From Psilocybe azurescens (lineage: Eukaryota > Basidiomycota > Agaricomycetes > Agaricales > Agrocybaceae), in assembly GCA_023853785.1 (NCBI GenBank), contig JAJIRX010000555.1:186001-250000 (forward strand): 64,000 nt of DNA. Reading direction: 5' to 3'. The notes under the pieces are model-generated. The model worked only from the letters and a program-made list of their open reading frames with translations, made no database searches and had not been told where the DNA came from. This document shows positions 22,277-33,792 of the stretch, piece by piece. Position 1 is the first letter of the stretch. Each line of letters starts with the position of its first letter. The position numbers and the translations under genes are program-made.

Positions 22277-23445
22277 TTAGTCCGAGTCGAAATCTCCACC
22301 ATAGAAGTCGTCATCATCTTCATAATAATCTGAGAATGAAGAATATCCTTCATCAGAGTATACGCCTCCCTCGTCGTCAGGATCTTCACTGGAAGAGTAA
22401 TAAACACCTTCATCACTGGCAACACCATCGCTCATATACTCGTGCTCTGTATCTTCTACGTATCCTTGGTATCTTTCTTGCGGGTGGACATTGTACGATT
22501 CGACATAACCGCTCGAATCTATGTGACTATACCCTGACAGTGCAGAATCTTCTGAGTGGTATCCTTGCGAGGAGTTGTTTGATAAATTCTCTGATCCTCT
22601 CGTTGTGGCCATGGACCATCCTGGCGAAAGTGGTTTCGGAGGTGAGGGCGGTGCAGAATCATGATCTGGATCTTCGGGAGCATGGTTCCCACTTTCGCCC
22701 CCGTACCCAATGAGCAGTATATGATCAGGAGGACTGGATGTCTGAGATGCATGCATTGGGCTCTGGGGAGAGTTTGAAGGTTCCTCGAGTAAAGACATGT
22801 GATTGTCGTCTAGTGCGTGATATCGACTGTGTCTTGAGTTGAACGGAGTAAGGGGAGGGGCATATATATCGCCAGAGCGGCTTTGCGAGTACGATTGGGA
22901 TTGTGGGGCTGAGGGCCTGTGAAAGGTAGCAGCAGGAGCCCCTCTGCGATGATGATGATGATGATGATGATGATGATAATGCCTATCCGGCCTTTCAGAG
23001 TGTCCTCCAAGACCGCCGTTCGTGGAGCCAGAATAGCCGTATTCCTCCTGACGATTTGACCAGCGAGCCATTTCGGAGCCTGAAGAGGACTGACTAGCAT
23101 CCGACGCGTTACTGCGATTTATACGGATGTCTGCAGGGGCGCGAGGTTGAAAGTATGTCGCTCCTGGAGTTGGAACTGTATAGTCTCCTGGAGAGGATGG
23201 ATAGGGCGACCAAGGATTACTAGGTATGCTTCTGTTGTAAATATAATTTTGCTGGATTTCCCTTTCCAGTTGGTCCATTGCATGAAGAGCTGACACAATG
23301 GCCCGTCTATCGTCCCCCCACGGTTGCCCTTCCTTAAACCCATAGGAGTATGGCTCTTGCCTAGACAAGCGACTGCAAGGAAAATACGTTGAGAAGCATA
23401 TATCACAGCATATATCTTAGGCACGTACCTCGGATGTTGGTTCAT
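22277..23445 (-). CDS. uncharacterised acidic low-complexity protein
   Basis: I do not recognise a family. A 5' exon of six codons (MNQHPS) is spliced at 23427 (gtacgt...ttgcag) to RLSRQEPYSYGFKEGQPWGD, then a helical segment IVSALHAMDQLEREIQQNYI. The rest is low complexity: a His-rich run encoded by a 10-unit GAT repeat, Ser/Pro/Tyr-rich middle parts, and a very acidic end (YYEDDDDFYGGDFDSD). The only likely ordered element is the short N-terminal helix. The frame is intact, so it is probably expressed. The composition suits a disordered scaffold, but no function is claimed. Confidence 0.6.
22948..22977 (+). repeat. (GAT)10 microsatellite
   Basis: Ten GAT units. On the minus strand they encode a poly-His run of the acidic low-complexity protein. 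Length variation would change only the His count. Confidence 0.9.
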
Positions 23446-24076
23446 GGTAATGATATCCGTAGTAGGATGAGTCGGAAAAGGATGTAGGAATTAATGAAGA
23501 CGGAATTACTTCAGAGTCCTGTCTGACCCAAATTGAAGCTAACAGCACAAAGGCTATGAGGACACGCGGACACCATGAGGATTCGTATCGATCGTGCTGC
23601 TCCTCTTGAATTGGAGCATGATGGCGATGAACTCAGAACAACTCGACACAATCCAAAAACGGCTCAATAGCAAAGCATGAGGCAAAACGTTTGGATGTAG
23701 ATTGGGGGAAAAACTTGAAAATACGGAACAACAAAGTGCATAAAAAAGGGCTGCAAGGCAAAGCGTACGCAGAAAAGAGAAGAGAAACCAAGTTGAGGCG
23801 ACTGCTTCAATACCAAAAAAGAAAAATACTGGGGTGATGTTTTATATGGATGTGCAATTGAAGACACGAATCAATATATGTATATAATGCGGCGAGGGAA
23901 ATGATGTAGGAAAACAGAGTCAACAAACAAAGCAGTCGGGAGTGGTAAAGAAAGGGGAAAACATTGAAAGTCGGCGAGTCGTAAGCATAAGCAGTATATA
24001 GGAATGTACTAAGTAAGATGGGAGAATCATGAGGGGCATGAGCAGAGGAGAGAATGAGGCCGAAAAAACAAGATGT
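23446..24076. other. intergenic between two minus-strand genes
   Basis: 630 bp holding the promoter of the acidic protein gene and the 3' UTR of the Barentsz-type gene. It is A-rich on the plus strand and no gene was recognised. Confidence 0.5.
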
Positions 24077-26537
24077 TTAATAATAAACAGTGCCCTGAGG
24101 AGCTTGGTCCATGTTGTACATGTCATATTGCCCAGCCTGTGACATATCCACGTATTGAGGATAACCATATGGCTCTGGATAATAATAGGTTTGCTGATAT
24201 GGTGGATAGGGAATCATACCAGCCATACCAGCCCGATTAGCATCTTCCATAGAAGCCTGTCTATTCGTATTATCATACAAAGATCCAGCGGTTTCTGATG
24301 AATTAGGTTGTTGATAGTATGCTTGCTCTGAGGTAGATGTCGAACGAGTGGGTTGGAAGGAGGGTGCAGCGGTTCTTAGTCCAGAAGGAGTACGCGGGGT
24401 TGATTTGGACTTTCCAGACTCTTCAGATGGCGCACGTATCTCGATGCGAGATGTCTGGCGTGGGAAGGAGAAGATGGGCGTCCCAGTCGCGGGATCAATG
24501 AATCCGTTCATGGGAGGAGTATGAGATGAGGGTTGGGCCAGGAAGTCGGGTGAAGCTGCAGATGGATGGTGCATATGACTGGGTACGAAGGTCATGCTAG
24601 GCGTAAAGTGAGAAGGCATGATAGGTCGGGGATTGTACATAGTAGGGGGTTGGAGATAAACAGGGTGACCGGTGGCCACCTCGTAGGGCATACCGTGCTG
24701 GTTGAAAGCGACACCAGGGGGGTAGTTGGGGATGATAGCCATAGGGAGAGCCAAAAGCGGGAGAAGGTTGGGAAACTAGCTGTGATACAGGTGGCGGTGG
24801 TGGAGACGTAAAACCAGTTAGTAGTGGTGCGAGAGCAGGTCGATCGATAGTCGAAGGTTCGTCGACGTTCAAACCAACTTCGGTGGTCGGATGGCGCAAT
24901 ACTGCTTCCTCCATCTTTGCCTGTCTTTCCGGGTCAGGGACCTGAGGCTCCATAGATAATTGCTCCAGTTGGGAACGAACATCTGGATCCGGCAAAACCT
25001 GAATATGGACTTCGGGTGATGGCTTCCCAACAGCAATTTCGGCTACCACAGCAGATGGTTGTGTTTGCTCGGGCAGTGGAATAGGCTGAGCAGCGGCTAA
25101 CAGAGGTCTTACTGTGAACACTTCCTCGAGCGATGTTTCGTCTTGTTTTTCATCCACGACGATTTGGCGCTCTTTTCCTGCCCGTTTGGGAAGTCGGACA
25201 ACAAAGTGTTTGTCACCAGCCTCTGATCCTTCGCTTGCAACTTTGGACGTCGAAGCTTTGGGAGGGGCTCGAGGAACAGCAGAGGTTCTTGCTATCCCAG
25301 ATTGGTGTCCAGGAATCTTTACACGATATGCGGGGCCTTGACCGTGACGAGGTTTGAGTATTGGATCGAAAAAGAGGAAAGCTTCGTGTTGCGTCGTCCA
25401 TACAAGTTCTGGCTTTCCAACGAACCGTATTCGTCCTCGCTGTGAGAACGGAGAAGCGTTGCGAGTCGCTGTAGGCGAATTGAAGCCGCCTCGGCCACGG
25501 CCAGCAACGAATGCTCCCCTTCCACCGATCGGCCCGCCACGCTTGGGTGACGCCTGGTCGTTCCTTGCAGCCTGGTGTTCCGCGCGTCGTTTTTCCTCCT
25601 TGCGCTTCATATCTTCGAATCCGTCATGAGTCCATGCGCGTTCGATAGGAGGAAGATCCGCTGAATTGGGAGGAGTGGCCTCAACCCCAACTCGTGACTG
25701 GGGCCCCTGGAATCCACCGCGACCACGACCTCCAAATCCGCGACCCCTTCCTCTACCACGACCTCTCCACCACCCACTAAGGCTGCGCAATTCGGTGTCA
25801 ATTAAGCGATCATCGTGACCCCAAAAGTTGCCGATAGTTGGAACAAAGGATGGATCAGTTTCGAGTTTATGTTGGTACGCTTGACGAGCGGATTGCGATG
25901 TAGAAATACGATTCGGTTGCGATAATTGAGTTTCAGGTTCTGTTAGAGCGGTCTCTATACGGTCAAAGACAGGTGATGAGATTTCGCGTGCGGAATCGAC
26001 GCCTGGGGCACGAGGCTCGGTGGGACGTTTGGCTTTGTTGGATTTCTTGGGTTTGCGAGAATGGGCATTCTGTGGAATTGACTGGCCGCCGAAGTCTGCA
26101 AATTCGATGACTGGTAAATCCGCGGGACCATTCACTTTCTCATCCGCGACCATCTCTGACCAATCACCACCAGGTGCGAAAAAGGATGGCGCCTCTCCGT
26201 TTACCTTGGGGATTTCTTCACTCAGCAATGCTTCCGGACTCTTGCTATTCCTAGGTGTTGGTAGATGAGCACGATCGTTGGGAATCACATCCTCGGATGC
26301 AGGCTCGGTATCGGAATCGTCTGTCGCAGACTCGTCCGAAGAAAGATTATCGTCATCCGAATCAGAGTCAGTGACTGCTTCACGTTCAATTTCATCGTCG
26401 CTGTCGAGTTCACCTCTGGCCCTCCCTCTGCGCCTAACCACCCTTCTTGTCTTGGGTGGCGCGGTAGTGGCGTGGGTCTTGAGAGAAGCTGCCTTAGCGA
26501 CTGTACGGGTTGACGGCTGTGGAATTACAGATGGCAT
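24077..26537 (-). CDS. Barentsz/CASC3-type EJC protein
   Basis: A protein with the Btz (CASC3/MLN51) domain, which clamps eIF4AIII and RNA in the exon junction complex. The Btz signature is SFVPTIGNFWGHDDRLIDTE followed by RGRGRGRGFGGRGRGGFQ and ERAWTHDGFEDMKRKEEKRR, roughly residues 230-320. The N-terminus is acidic (DSDSDDDNLSSDESATDDSD) with a KKSNKAKRP basic patch. The C-terminal half is Pro/Gln/Tyr-rich and ends QAPQGTVYY. It is one long exon of 2461 nt, one more than a multiple of three. Removing one base from the G6 run at 24717-24722 joins GSPYGYHPQLPP to GVAFNQHGMPYEV and gives 819 residues. This is one of only two apparent +1 errors in the window. Confidence 0.85.
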
Positions 26538-26949
26538 ATCAAAGACTGTAGATGGAGAATGAATAAGCGAAAATAAGGGGAATTTGGGAGGAATGGATGC
26601 AGCTTACTTGACTTGAATGAAATGGATGAAATGGTATGAAGGATGTTGAAACAAAAGGTATTAGGAAGACAAAAGATCTGCAGTAAAAGAGGATGTACTG
26701 TTTAATTTAAAAGATAATAAGAGAACAAAGAAGAGTTGACGGACGTGTTGTGGGAGTTGAGACGGTGGTTGTCGTCACAGTCGAGTCGACGCCGGCACCG
26801 AACAAACTCAGCAAACAACATCGCCTCACTCGCCGTTTTTTATTCTCCGCTTTAATTACATCACCTCCCACGCATTCAACGGCTTTCTGTCAACCTCCAT
26901 ATCCAAATCATGGCGGTTCACGTTCCCCGGTTACTATACTTGCCTGACT
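26538..26949. promoter_or_regulatory. divergent region, Btz gene / epoxide hydrolase
   Basis: 412 bp between the two start codons. It must hold both promoters. No TATA box was identified. Confidence 0.4.
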
Positions 26950-28316
26950 ATGGACCCCAACATCCCAGAAAGCTTTAACCATAGGACTGAGAAATTATCA
27001 ACTGGTCGTACATATCACTTTGTCAGTCGTCGTCTCTCATTGCTCTGACGTCGCTGACCCCTGTATAGGTCGATCAACTCCCTGAGGGATATGATCCAAA
27101 GAGACATCCTACCCTACTTTGCGTCCATGGATTCCCTGACCTCTGGTAGGTCTATTTCTCTTGTATTTTAAATACAGCCGATTAATCCTCTCTATAGGTA
27201 TGGTTGGCGCTACCAGATCGGACCTTGGGTTCGGCGCGGATGTAGGGTCATAGCACCAGACATGCTTGGCTATGGAGGAACCTCGAAGCCCGTCGATGCT
27301 GAACAATATTCAACCAAGAAACTTTGTGCTGATCTTGCAGCCTTGCTTGATATTGTAGGGGTCAGAAAAGCTGTATGAATAGACTTATTTTCATTTCTCT
27401 TCATCATCGTTGACATTCGCTCAGGTGCTCATAGGACACGACTGGGGCTCGCATACCGTAGGAAGATTTGCACTGTGGTACCCTGACCGACTGCTTGCTC
27501 TTGTTATGTAAGTCGTAGCACCGGCCCATCTCGTGAAATCCAGTCTAATCAAAATAACTAGGATGAGCATTCCATACACCCCTCCATCCCGTCAATATAT
27601 ACCAGTCGAAGAGGTCGCCCGTCGTGCTCCTAACCTTGGCTATCAAGTATATTTTGATAGTCCCAATTCAAACCTTGAACTTCTTGCACATGTTCGTCCT
27701 ACTCAACTGTCAACCGACTGCAGAGAAGCTGATGGCATGTAAATCCAGCTGAAGAAATTTATTCCTCTCACATTCAGTCCACCTGACTCTAAATATGATT
27801 ATTTCACGATAGGGTCACTTGAGAAACTATTGTTGAAGACAAAAGAACTCAAGACGACATCCTTTTGAGTGACCAGGTAAGTTCACATGTCATACACACA
27901 ACCGCACCCGGATACTTACCAACCGTTATTGTTTTAGGAATTGAATTATTATACTACCGAACTGCAAAAGGGAATGTTTGGCCCTCTTAATTACTATCGC
28001 ACTGCAAAATTCAGACACGATGAGGAGCTTGGTAAAGAACTTCCACCCTGTCTGGTGATGTCAGACCTAATGATATATGATAGCGGTTAGTCTACCTGCG
28101 GCTCTGCGTCCCAACCTACCTTTCCTATTCATGTGGGGCACAAAGGACTCTACAGCAACGCCGTTCGTAATTGCAAAATCTCGCAAATTTATTCCTAAAT
28201 ACCAGGATATCGCACTTGAAGGGCGTGGGCATTGGTTGATGGTGGAAGCAAAGGACGAAGTAACGCAGACTGTTATTAATTGGTTAGAGAGCTTGACGTC
28301 CAAACCCAAGCTTTGA
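26950..28316 (+). CDS. alpha/beta hydrolase, epoxide hydrolase-like
   Basis: An alpha/beta-fold hydrolase of the soluble epoxide hydrolase class. The oxyanion motif is VHGFPDLWYGWR, the nucleophile elbow is LIGHDWGSHT (Asp as nucleophile) and the catalytic His is in LEGRGHWLM. The lid region includes SIPYTPPSRQYIPVEEVARR and LNYYRTAKFRHDEEL. No signal peptide is seen. There are seven or more short introns, for example 27022-27068 and 27147-27198. The lid part between about 27700 and 27880 does not read cleanly: if the intron gtaaat...gatag is used, an in-frame TGA remains at 27820-27822 before ETIVEDKR...LLSDQ. It may be a real nonsense mutation, an error or a splice form I did not find, so integrity is uncertain. 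Confidence 0.75.
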
Positions 28317-28571
28317 AAGAAGTTGACTGGACCATGTGAAAGGCCGGCCTTTCAAATTAAGTTGATGTAATAACAGCAAGTTCTGCGAGAATGTTCTCGG
28401 ACTTTTGTACATATGTATACTACGTTTCTTTGGTCTCTAGCAAGGTTTCCATGATCGAATAAGAATATTGTCACAATAGGTTTGTATTTGTTTGGGCTTG
28501 ACGGTGTTCCTTTCTTGTTGGACCGAATTGAGACTAGAAGCTTGAAGCTTGAAGGTCACTGTTACCGCGAC

Positions 28572-30078
28572 ATGTCGCAACCACCTGCATCGTCGAAAGA
28601 GGAGGATGAGATCCCTATCCCCGAGCGCCCTCCGTCCCCCGCCCTCCATACCACCTTTGCCGCTCGAGGTGTACATGTACGATCAACATTTTCCGACGAC
28701 TATATCCATATAACTCATCTCAGTACCGGTCGCGTCTTGTTGTAGCCGCCTACCTTTTCTGCATTCAAACCGCGCGACTACCGTTTCCCGAGCACTCAGG
28801 CTATGACCCATGTCGCATGGAGCTGTGACGGGAAGAAGCTGGCGGCTGTGGGGATTGACAAGTTGACGAGGGTGTGGAACCCAGAGAAGAGCGTGCGTGT
28901 TTGGACTGGACAGGTCCTTGTGTGTTCTTTTGCGTTTACGAGCTGGCTCTCCGTAGATGGATTCAAGAAGCGCGACCGTGTATTCTGGTGGACACTCCGA
29001 CGACGTCGATTATCTCTCTTGGAATCCTACACACCCTGAACTATTCTGCACTTCAAGCCAAAGAGACAGGCGGATCGTCTTTTGGGACGCGAGGCGTATG
29101 TCCACTAGACTTTCGTATATCAAACATATCTCAATTCCGGGCTTGAATAGAAAGTCGATACACCCAACAAGTGTCGTTGAAAGTCTCACCTGTTCAAACG
29201 ACTTACACACCTGATGGGCGCTCTCTGGGCTACATCTCAGCAGGCCATCAGCTATTTTTCTTGACATATGGGAAAGCCAACGAAGAAACGTCAAAAGAAG
29301 AATGGCGCACATCCAATCTAGAACCTGTACGTTTTGGGCTCGTCTACACCCGCGGAACAAGGCTTTCTTACAATGGCCGTATTGATTTACATCAATCAGC
29401 AATCAGCCACCGCTGTTGTCTTCAGTCCTACTGGTGAAGCCGTTGTACTTGCTCATCAGCAGGAACATACCTTGTGCATTATGGATTATCCTTCGCTGGG
29501 CGTCCTAGACAAACCGCCTGCCCATGTTGGGGGTTGCATTGCTATGGCTTTAGATCCTCGTGGACGGTAATGATGACTTTCTCTACCTGCGATGCTATGC
29601 TAACGACGCTCTGTTAAGATACCTTGCATCAGGTGGCCTCGATTCTATAATCGACCTGTTCGACTTGGATGAATGGATATGTGCTCGTACGATAACGGTT
29701 TGCGAGTAAGTCTACAATGTTCAACTACCTTTTGACTGACCATGTCAACCATTTTTCCCCTTTTTTAGGAATAGTATCTACGGACTGAGCTTTTCGCATG
29801 ACGGCGAATATCTGGCCATTGCGAATGCCGGTACATACATTGATATTGTGAGTTTTCGTGCCTCTCTTGTGTGACTAGACTTGACATGAAAACCCCTCGT
29901 AAAGTGTGCCACGGAGACTGGCGCACCACTTCATCGTGTGCCAGCTCTAGCACCGTCTCCGACAGTATCATGGCATCCTTCCAAATATGCCATAGCCTAC
30001 TGTGGTCAAACTAAGGCCAAAGAAAATCCTACCGTTGCTCCTGTCGCTGTAGTAAGCATATTCGGATTATTGGAATAA
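28572..30078 (+). CDS. THO3: THO complex subunit THOC3/Tex1 (WD40)
   Basis: A WD40 protein of the THO/TREX mRNP export complex. Exons are 28572-28670, 28746-28892, 28957-29095, 29151-29326, 29400-29566, 29619-29705, 29769-29847 and 29905-30078; the sum is 1068 nt, 355 residues. THOC3-specific words include FKPRDYRFPS, HVAWSCDGKKLAAVGIDKLT, SGGHSDDVDYLSWNPTHPEL, IVFWDARQ, YTPDGRSLGYISAG, ATAVVFSPTGEAVVLAHQQE, YLASGGLDSIIDLFDLDEWI and GLSFSHDGEYLAIANAGTYI. The first intron starts just after AARG and removes an apparent stop at 28743. The frame is complete with no correction, so this gene is a useful control for the error pattern elsewhere. Confidence 0.93.
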
Positions 30079-30398
30079 GGTTTCTTTTGCTTTCATTTCT
30101 CTCTTATGTGCGTATGTACGATTTTCTTGCCAATATGATCAAATCATTTACAGATTACCATCAATTCTGAATTATTCTGACATTGGTATGTATGTATGGC
30201 AAGTAGTTGAGCAGTGCGGGAAGATCACTGTGCAAACGATGAAACTTGAGAGGGGTCAGTCTCTGTGGTGGCTTGATCCATGGGATACGTAGTAGGTTGA
30301 TCTTGGTTGTCAGACTTAATGTACCGAATGGGCGAGCGGCGTTTTTCAGGCATAGATGGTAGTTGGTGGCGAGCCGTGGGCTTCTGAGTCAAGGTACT

Positions 30399-30497
30399 CT
30401 AGTGGGGTGCGCTTTCAGCCTGAGGGCCAGACAGTAGTCCCACTTCAAAATCTTCGAAAGGATTGACAGTTGAAGCAGCAGAAAGAGGTATATCAGA
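30399..30497 (-). pseudogene. orphaned 3' coding end of membrane protein gene
   Basis: Minus-strand sequence encoding PLSAASTVNPFEDFEVGLL and then SGPQAESAPH, followed by a stop at 30399-30401. It continues in frame from ...SISDI of the gene on the other side of the hAT MITE if the element and one target copy are removed. It was therefore the original C-terminus and is now separated by 415 bp. Confidence 0.85.
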
Positions 30498-30912
30498 CAG
30501 TGTTGGATCTTAAGGGGTTATTAACCCCAAAATTTGTTGTTAAGCCTTAAGCCTTAAATAACCCTTAACTAAGACTTCAATTTTAAGGGTTTATTAAGGT
30601 TTCGGTTGAAAAGGAAATGTCATTATCAATAGTCAAAATCATCGCCTGATCCCTGCAGCTCCCCGTCATCAGGTATCCTGTCCTCATCTGCCTCTTCATC
30701 TGCCAGTAATTCCATCAATCGGCCTTCCTCTGTACAGGCTTTATGCCTTCGCATTGAGTCCGTGCACGTCCATGGCATGATCAGCATTAGTGTGTCATAT
30801 GTTAAGGCTTAATTAAGGCTTAGAATCTGCCTTCACTGATGTTAAGCCTTAACATTAACATGTTATTAACCCTTAAACGTTATTAAACGTTTAAGGGTTA
30901 AGTCCAACACTG
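30498..30912. mobile_element. hAT-type MITE, 415 bp
   Basis: The ends CAGTGTTGGA (30498-30507) and TCCAACACTG (30903-30912) are inverted repeats. The element is flanked by a perfect 8-bp direct repeat ATATCAGA (30490-30497 and 30913-30920). An 8-bp duplication plus CAGTG-type ends is diagnostic for the hAT superfamily. Both subterminal parts are rich in TTAAG/CTTAA and TTAAGGGTT words, as expected for transposase-binding repeats. The core (about 30626-30780, minus strand) holds a stop-terminated acidic reading frame, probably a remnant of the parent element. It is too short to be autonomous. Confidence 0.9.
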
Positions 30913-33792
30913 ATATCAGAGATGCTAGCAATTGATGAACGTGCACTATCGACGTTGTGCGGTATATCTGCCCGAAGGCCGAGTGAACGAGTTGACATAG
31001 TACGTCCCAAAGGTTTAGAACTTTTCTCTTCTTTCTCTTCAACCGACTGTGGGTGTGAGACAGCCGTTTCAACTCCCAACGCAGTATTTCGAGGGCCGAC
31101 ATCGACATTATTTGGAATAGCCGTATGATGGCCAACCTTGTTCTCGACCGTATGTCGAATACCTGTGCTCCATGATGCCAGAGAGTGCATAGTCGCTTTG
31201 CCAAGACTTAAGCTAAAGAGAAATAAACAATCATACACATACGTCAGGATAGACAAACAAATAAATTATACCTGGGAAGACTAAAGTGATTTCTTTTGTG
31301 CCTGGATTCCTTTCGTCCCCGTGGTTGGCGCCTTCTAGCAGGAATGGAATGAACCTCAGGTGAAGTGAAGTCCCTGCCAAATTCTGTGAGTTTCTTGGCA
31401 ATCTTTCGACTTTTGCTCTTGCTGTAGGTTTCAGGTGGGGTGTAGTCGCCTTTCTTGATCTTCATAATTTTCACCGAGTGTAAAGCCTGGGACAAGAAGC
31501 GGAAGAACACTAGCAGTCATCGCATCGATTTCATTTATGTCATCGACAGCGCCGAAAGAGAAACTCTGACCAGAAGAAAACGACTTCTTGTGAGTCAGCA
31601 TAGCAAGCCGTGCAGCCCTAACACTGAGAGGCATGGGTGGAACGGGGAAAGCAGGAGGAGAACTGACGTTAAATTCTTTTGGCCCGTCGAAGTCTCTGGC
31701 GCGGTAACTGAAGTGACAGACCGGGATCGAAGATGTAACGATTGGCTAGCACGTTTACTGGTCGTGACCCCAGATGCGACGCTCACAAGCGTGTTGGCAC
31801 CGACAGATTCTCGAATTCCTCCAGTAATACTGGCTCTGGCACCAGCTACATGAACAGTTTGAGCAAGAGCAGAACAATGTCTCTGGGCGATCATAATACG
31901 GCTCACAAATGCCATGCTCTCGTCTGCACCGGAATTTTGTGAGTTTTCCCTGGAATCTGCCCTGAACCTTCCGAATTGAACGCTGTTGTCGGACTGAGGC
32001 GTGTCGTTAATGTGAGCTGGAAGAAAATCGTCACGAAATGGGACGGGTGGCATATCAAACTCGTTGTGATTTCTTCAGGCGGAAGAACTGAAAGCTTGGT
32101 CGTCGCCGAGAGTATGCCAATTGCTCTCCCAAACTTTCCCTTTCCATCGACAGCGTTGCTTTGCTGATCCACACGTCACCACTGCGACGGCCTTCCACAA
32201 CAGTGACGCTGAGGCTGGGGCTGCTCTTATACTCATGCGAGAACTTGTGCTTCGGAAGACCTCCGTAAATAAGAGGACGGTAGGATCCACCGGCAGGTTG
32301 TCACGAACATCGAACAGGCCGACTGGAATAGGAAGAGGAGCAAAGAGGAAATTAAGGGCCAGAAACGGTGAGGACAGATTAACCGATGATATGAACAGTA
32401 TTTGTACCACTGTAGGTGGTGTGGAATTCTGTGAGGAAAGATAAAGTAAGGCGATGAGAAACACTGTAAATATGCGTTATTTTCGTTTTCGAAGCTGACA
32501 TAGCAGTGCGACATACCAGAGGGAGCCAAATTGTAACTGGCCATCCTTAAGCAGGCAACATGGAAATTTCGATCGAAGTGCCAGGAGCTGCCAAAGCTCC
32601 AAGGCCTTTCTCGGGCCCCACACCTCCGGGAGCGTATTTGTATCCGTCCAAAACCTGCACATCAGCCATGACTTGAGTTGCAGTGCGGTAATCTTGGCTA
32701 CTTGCATGACGACCCGTGCCCTCGTGAATGGTTGTGGGTAAGACCAGGAAGTAACAGTTGTATGCAATCCTTGAGAGGATGTCAACCATGAGCTTTACGA
32801 TCCCATTCGAGGCTTTTGCTGGCTCGGAAGATCTCTTCTGAAAGGGCACAGGTGGGACTTGTATGTCATTTACTGTGGCAGAACTATACCAAAACGAAGA
32901 GTTGACGGGAACTGATGGGTATATTGCGCTCTGTGGTTGCCTTGAGTATGATGTGTCATAGTGTTCGCCGGTTGGTGGGTAGTGAATGACCAGGCCGAGA
33001 TTGAACCTCTTCGGGAGCTGGCATTTGAGGTAATCCAGGAGGCGCCATCGCGGATTGCGTCAGTTTCCTCCGTTGAAAAGAAGAGTCTCAGCTTTTCTTC
33101 GATTTCTCTGAGGTGTGGCCAGGAGGCTGCAGTCTCGTTTATCGCTCCAAGATTCTTCTTGATGGTAAACAATGTACGGATGAGGCAACCAAAAGATATA
33201 CTACTTAAGATACCAATGACGATCGAGTAGGCTGTAAGTCCGTAGAATAATGTGTGAATCCCTGTCCCCGATACAAGGTGGTGGTAGTAGAGGTTAACAC
33301 CAAGTAGGTGCCCATAGCATCCAGTCTCGAGCGCCAAATGAAACAGACTGAGCCATGCGAACATGTAAAAGGGTGACTGAAGCAAAAAATAGGAGACATG
33401 TTTGCCGAATGGTCATCGCAATTCATAGTCGAGCTGCGGATTCTGGGTCGAGTGCAAGAGCGACGCCCGATAGACCAGTAATCGACTCATTGACGATTTA
33501 CCAAATAAAGATTGTGAGGGCACAAAGGTCAAGGCTTGCGAGCCAGATATGACTCTTGTCCGCATGTGAGAGCGAGTGGTGGGTGGGTAGTCCAAATTCG
33601 GTCTACAATGGATGAAGGAACAATAGAAAGATGAGCCAGTCATATCCCGTGTCAAATTAAGAACTCACTGGTAATACACGTTTACTCAACGGATGCGGGG
33701 GTAGAATTGGAATAAAAATACGGAGTATAACAAAAGCTGAAGATATAAAAGACACGAAAGCGAGGGATGAGAGCGGGGACGAGAGGAACCAT
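30891..33792 (-). pseudogene. disrupted multi-pass membrane protein gene
   Basis: The minus strand encodes pieces of a fungal integral membrane protein of unknown function. Hydrophobic segments include SLAFVSFISSAFVILRIFIP, IWLASLDLCALTIFIW, TCLLFFASVTLLHV, LFYGLTAYSIVIGILSSISF and PTVVQILFISSVNLSSPFLA. A soluble Ser/Thr- and Lys-rich tail (TPPETYSKSKSRKIAKKL) follows. The start is probably 33792 (MVPLVP). Disruptions: in-frame TAA at 33498-33500 and TGA at 33423-33425, frameshifts near 33783, 33315, 33290, 32055 and 31490, and the MITE near the 3' end, which now supplies the last six residues SVGLNP and stop. Some shifts may be homopolymer errors, but two nonsense codons plus the insertion argue for a decaying gene. 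Confidence 0.7.

Noticed and set aside
22940..22980. GAT repeat as a CRISPR-like or regulatory array
   Set aside because: It is a plain trinucleotide microsatellite inside a coding exon.
28572..28745. Stop codon at 28743 as evidence that THO3 is broken
   Set aside because: An intron at 28671-28745 removes it and the eight exons sum to exactly 356 codons.
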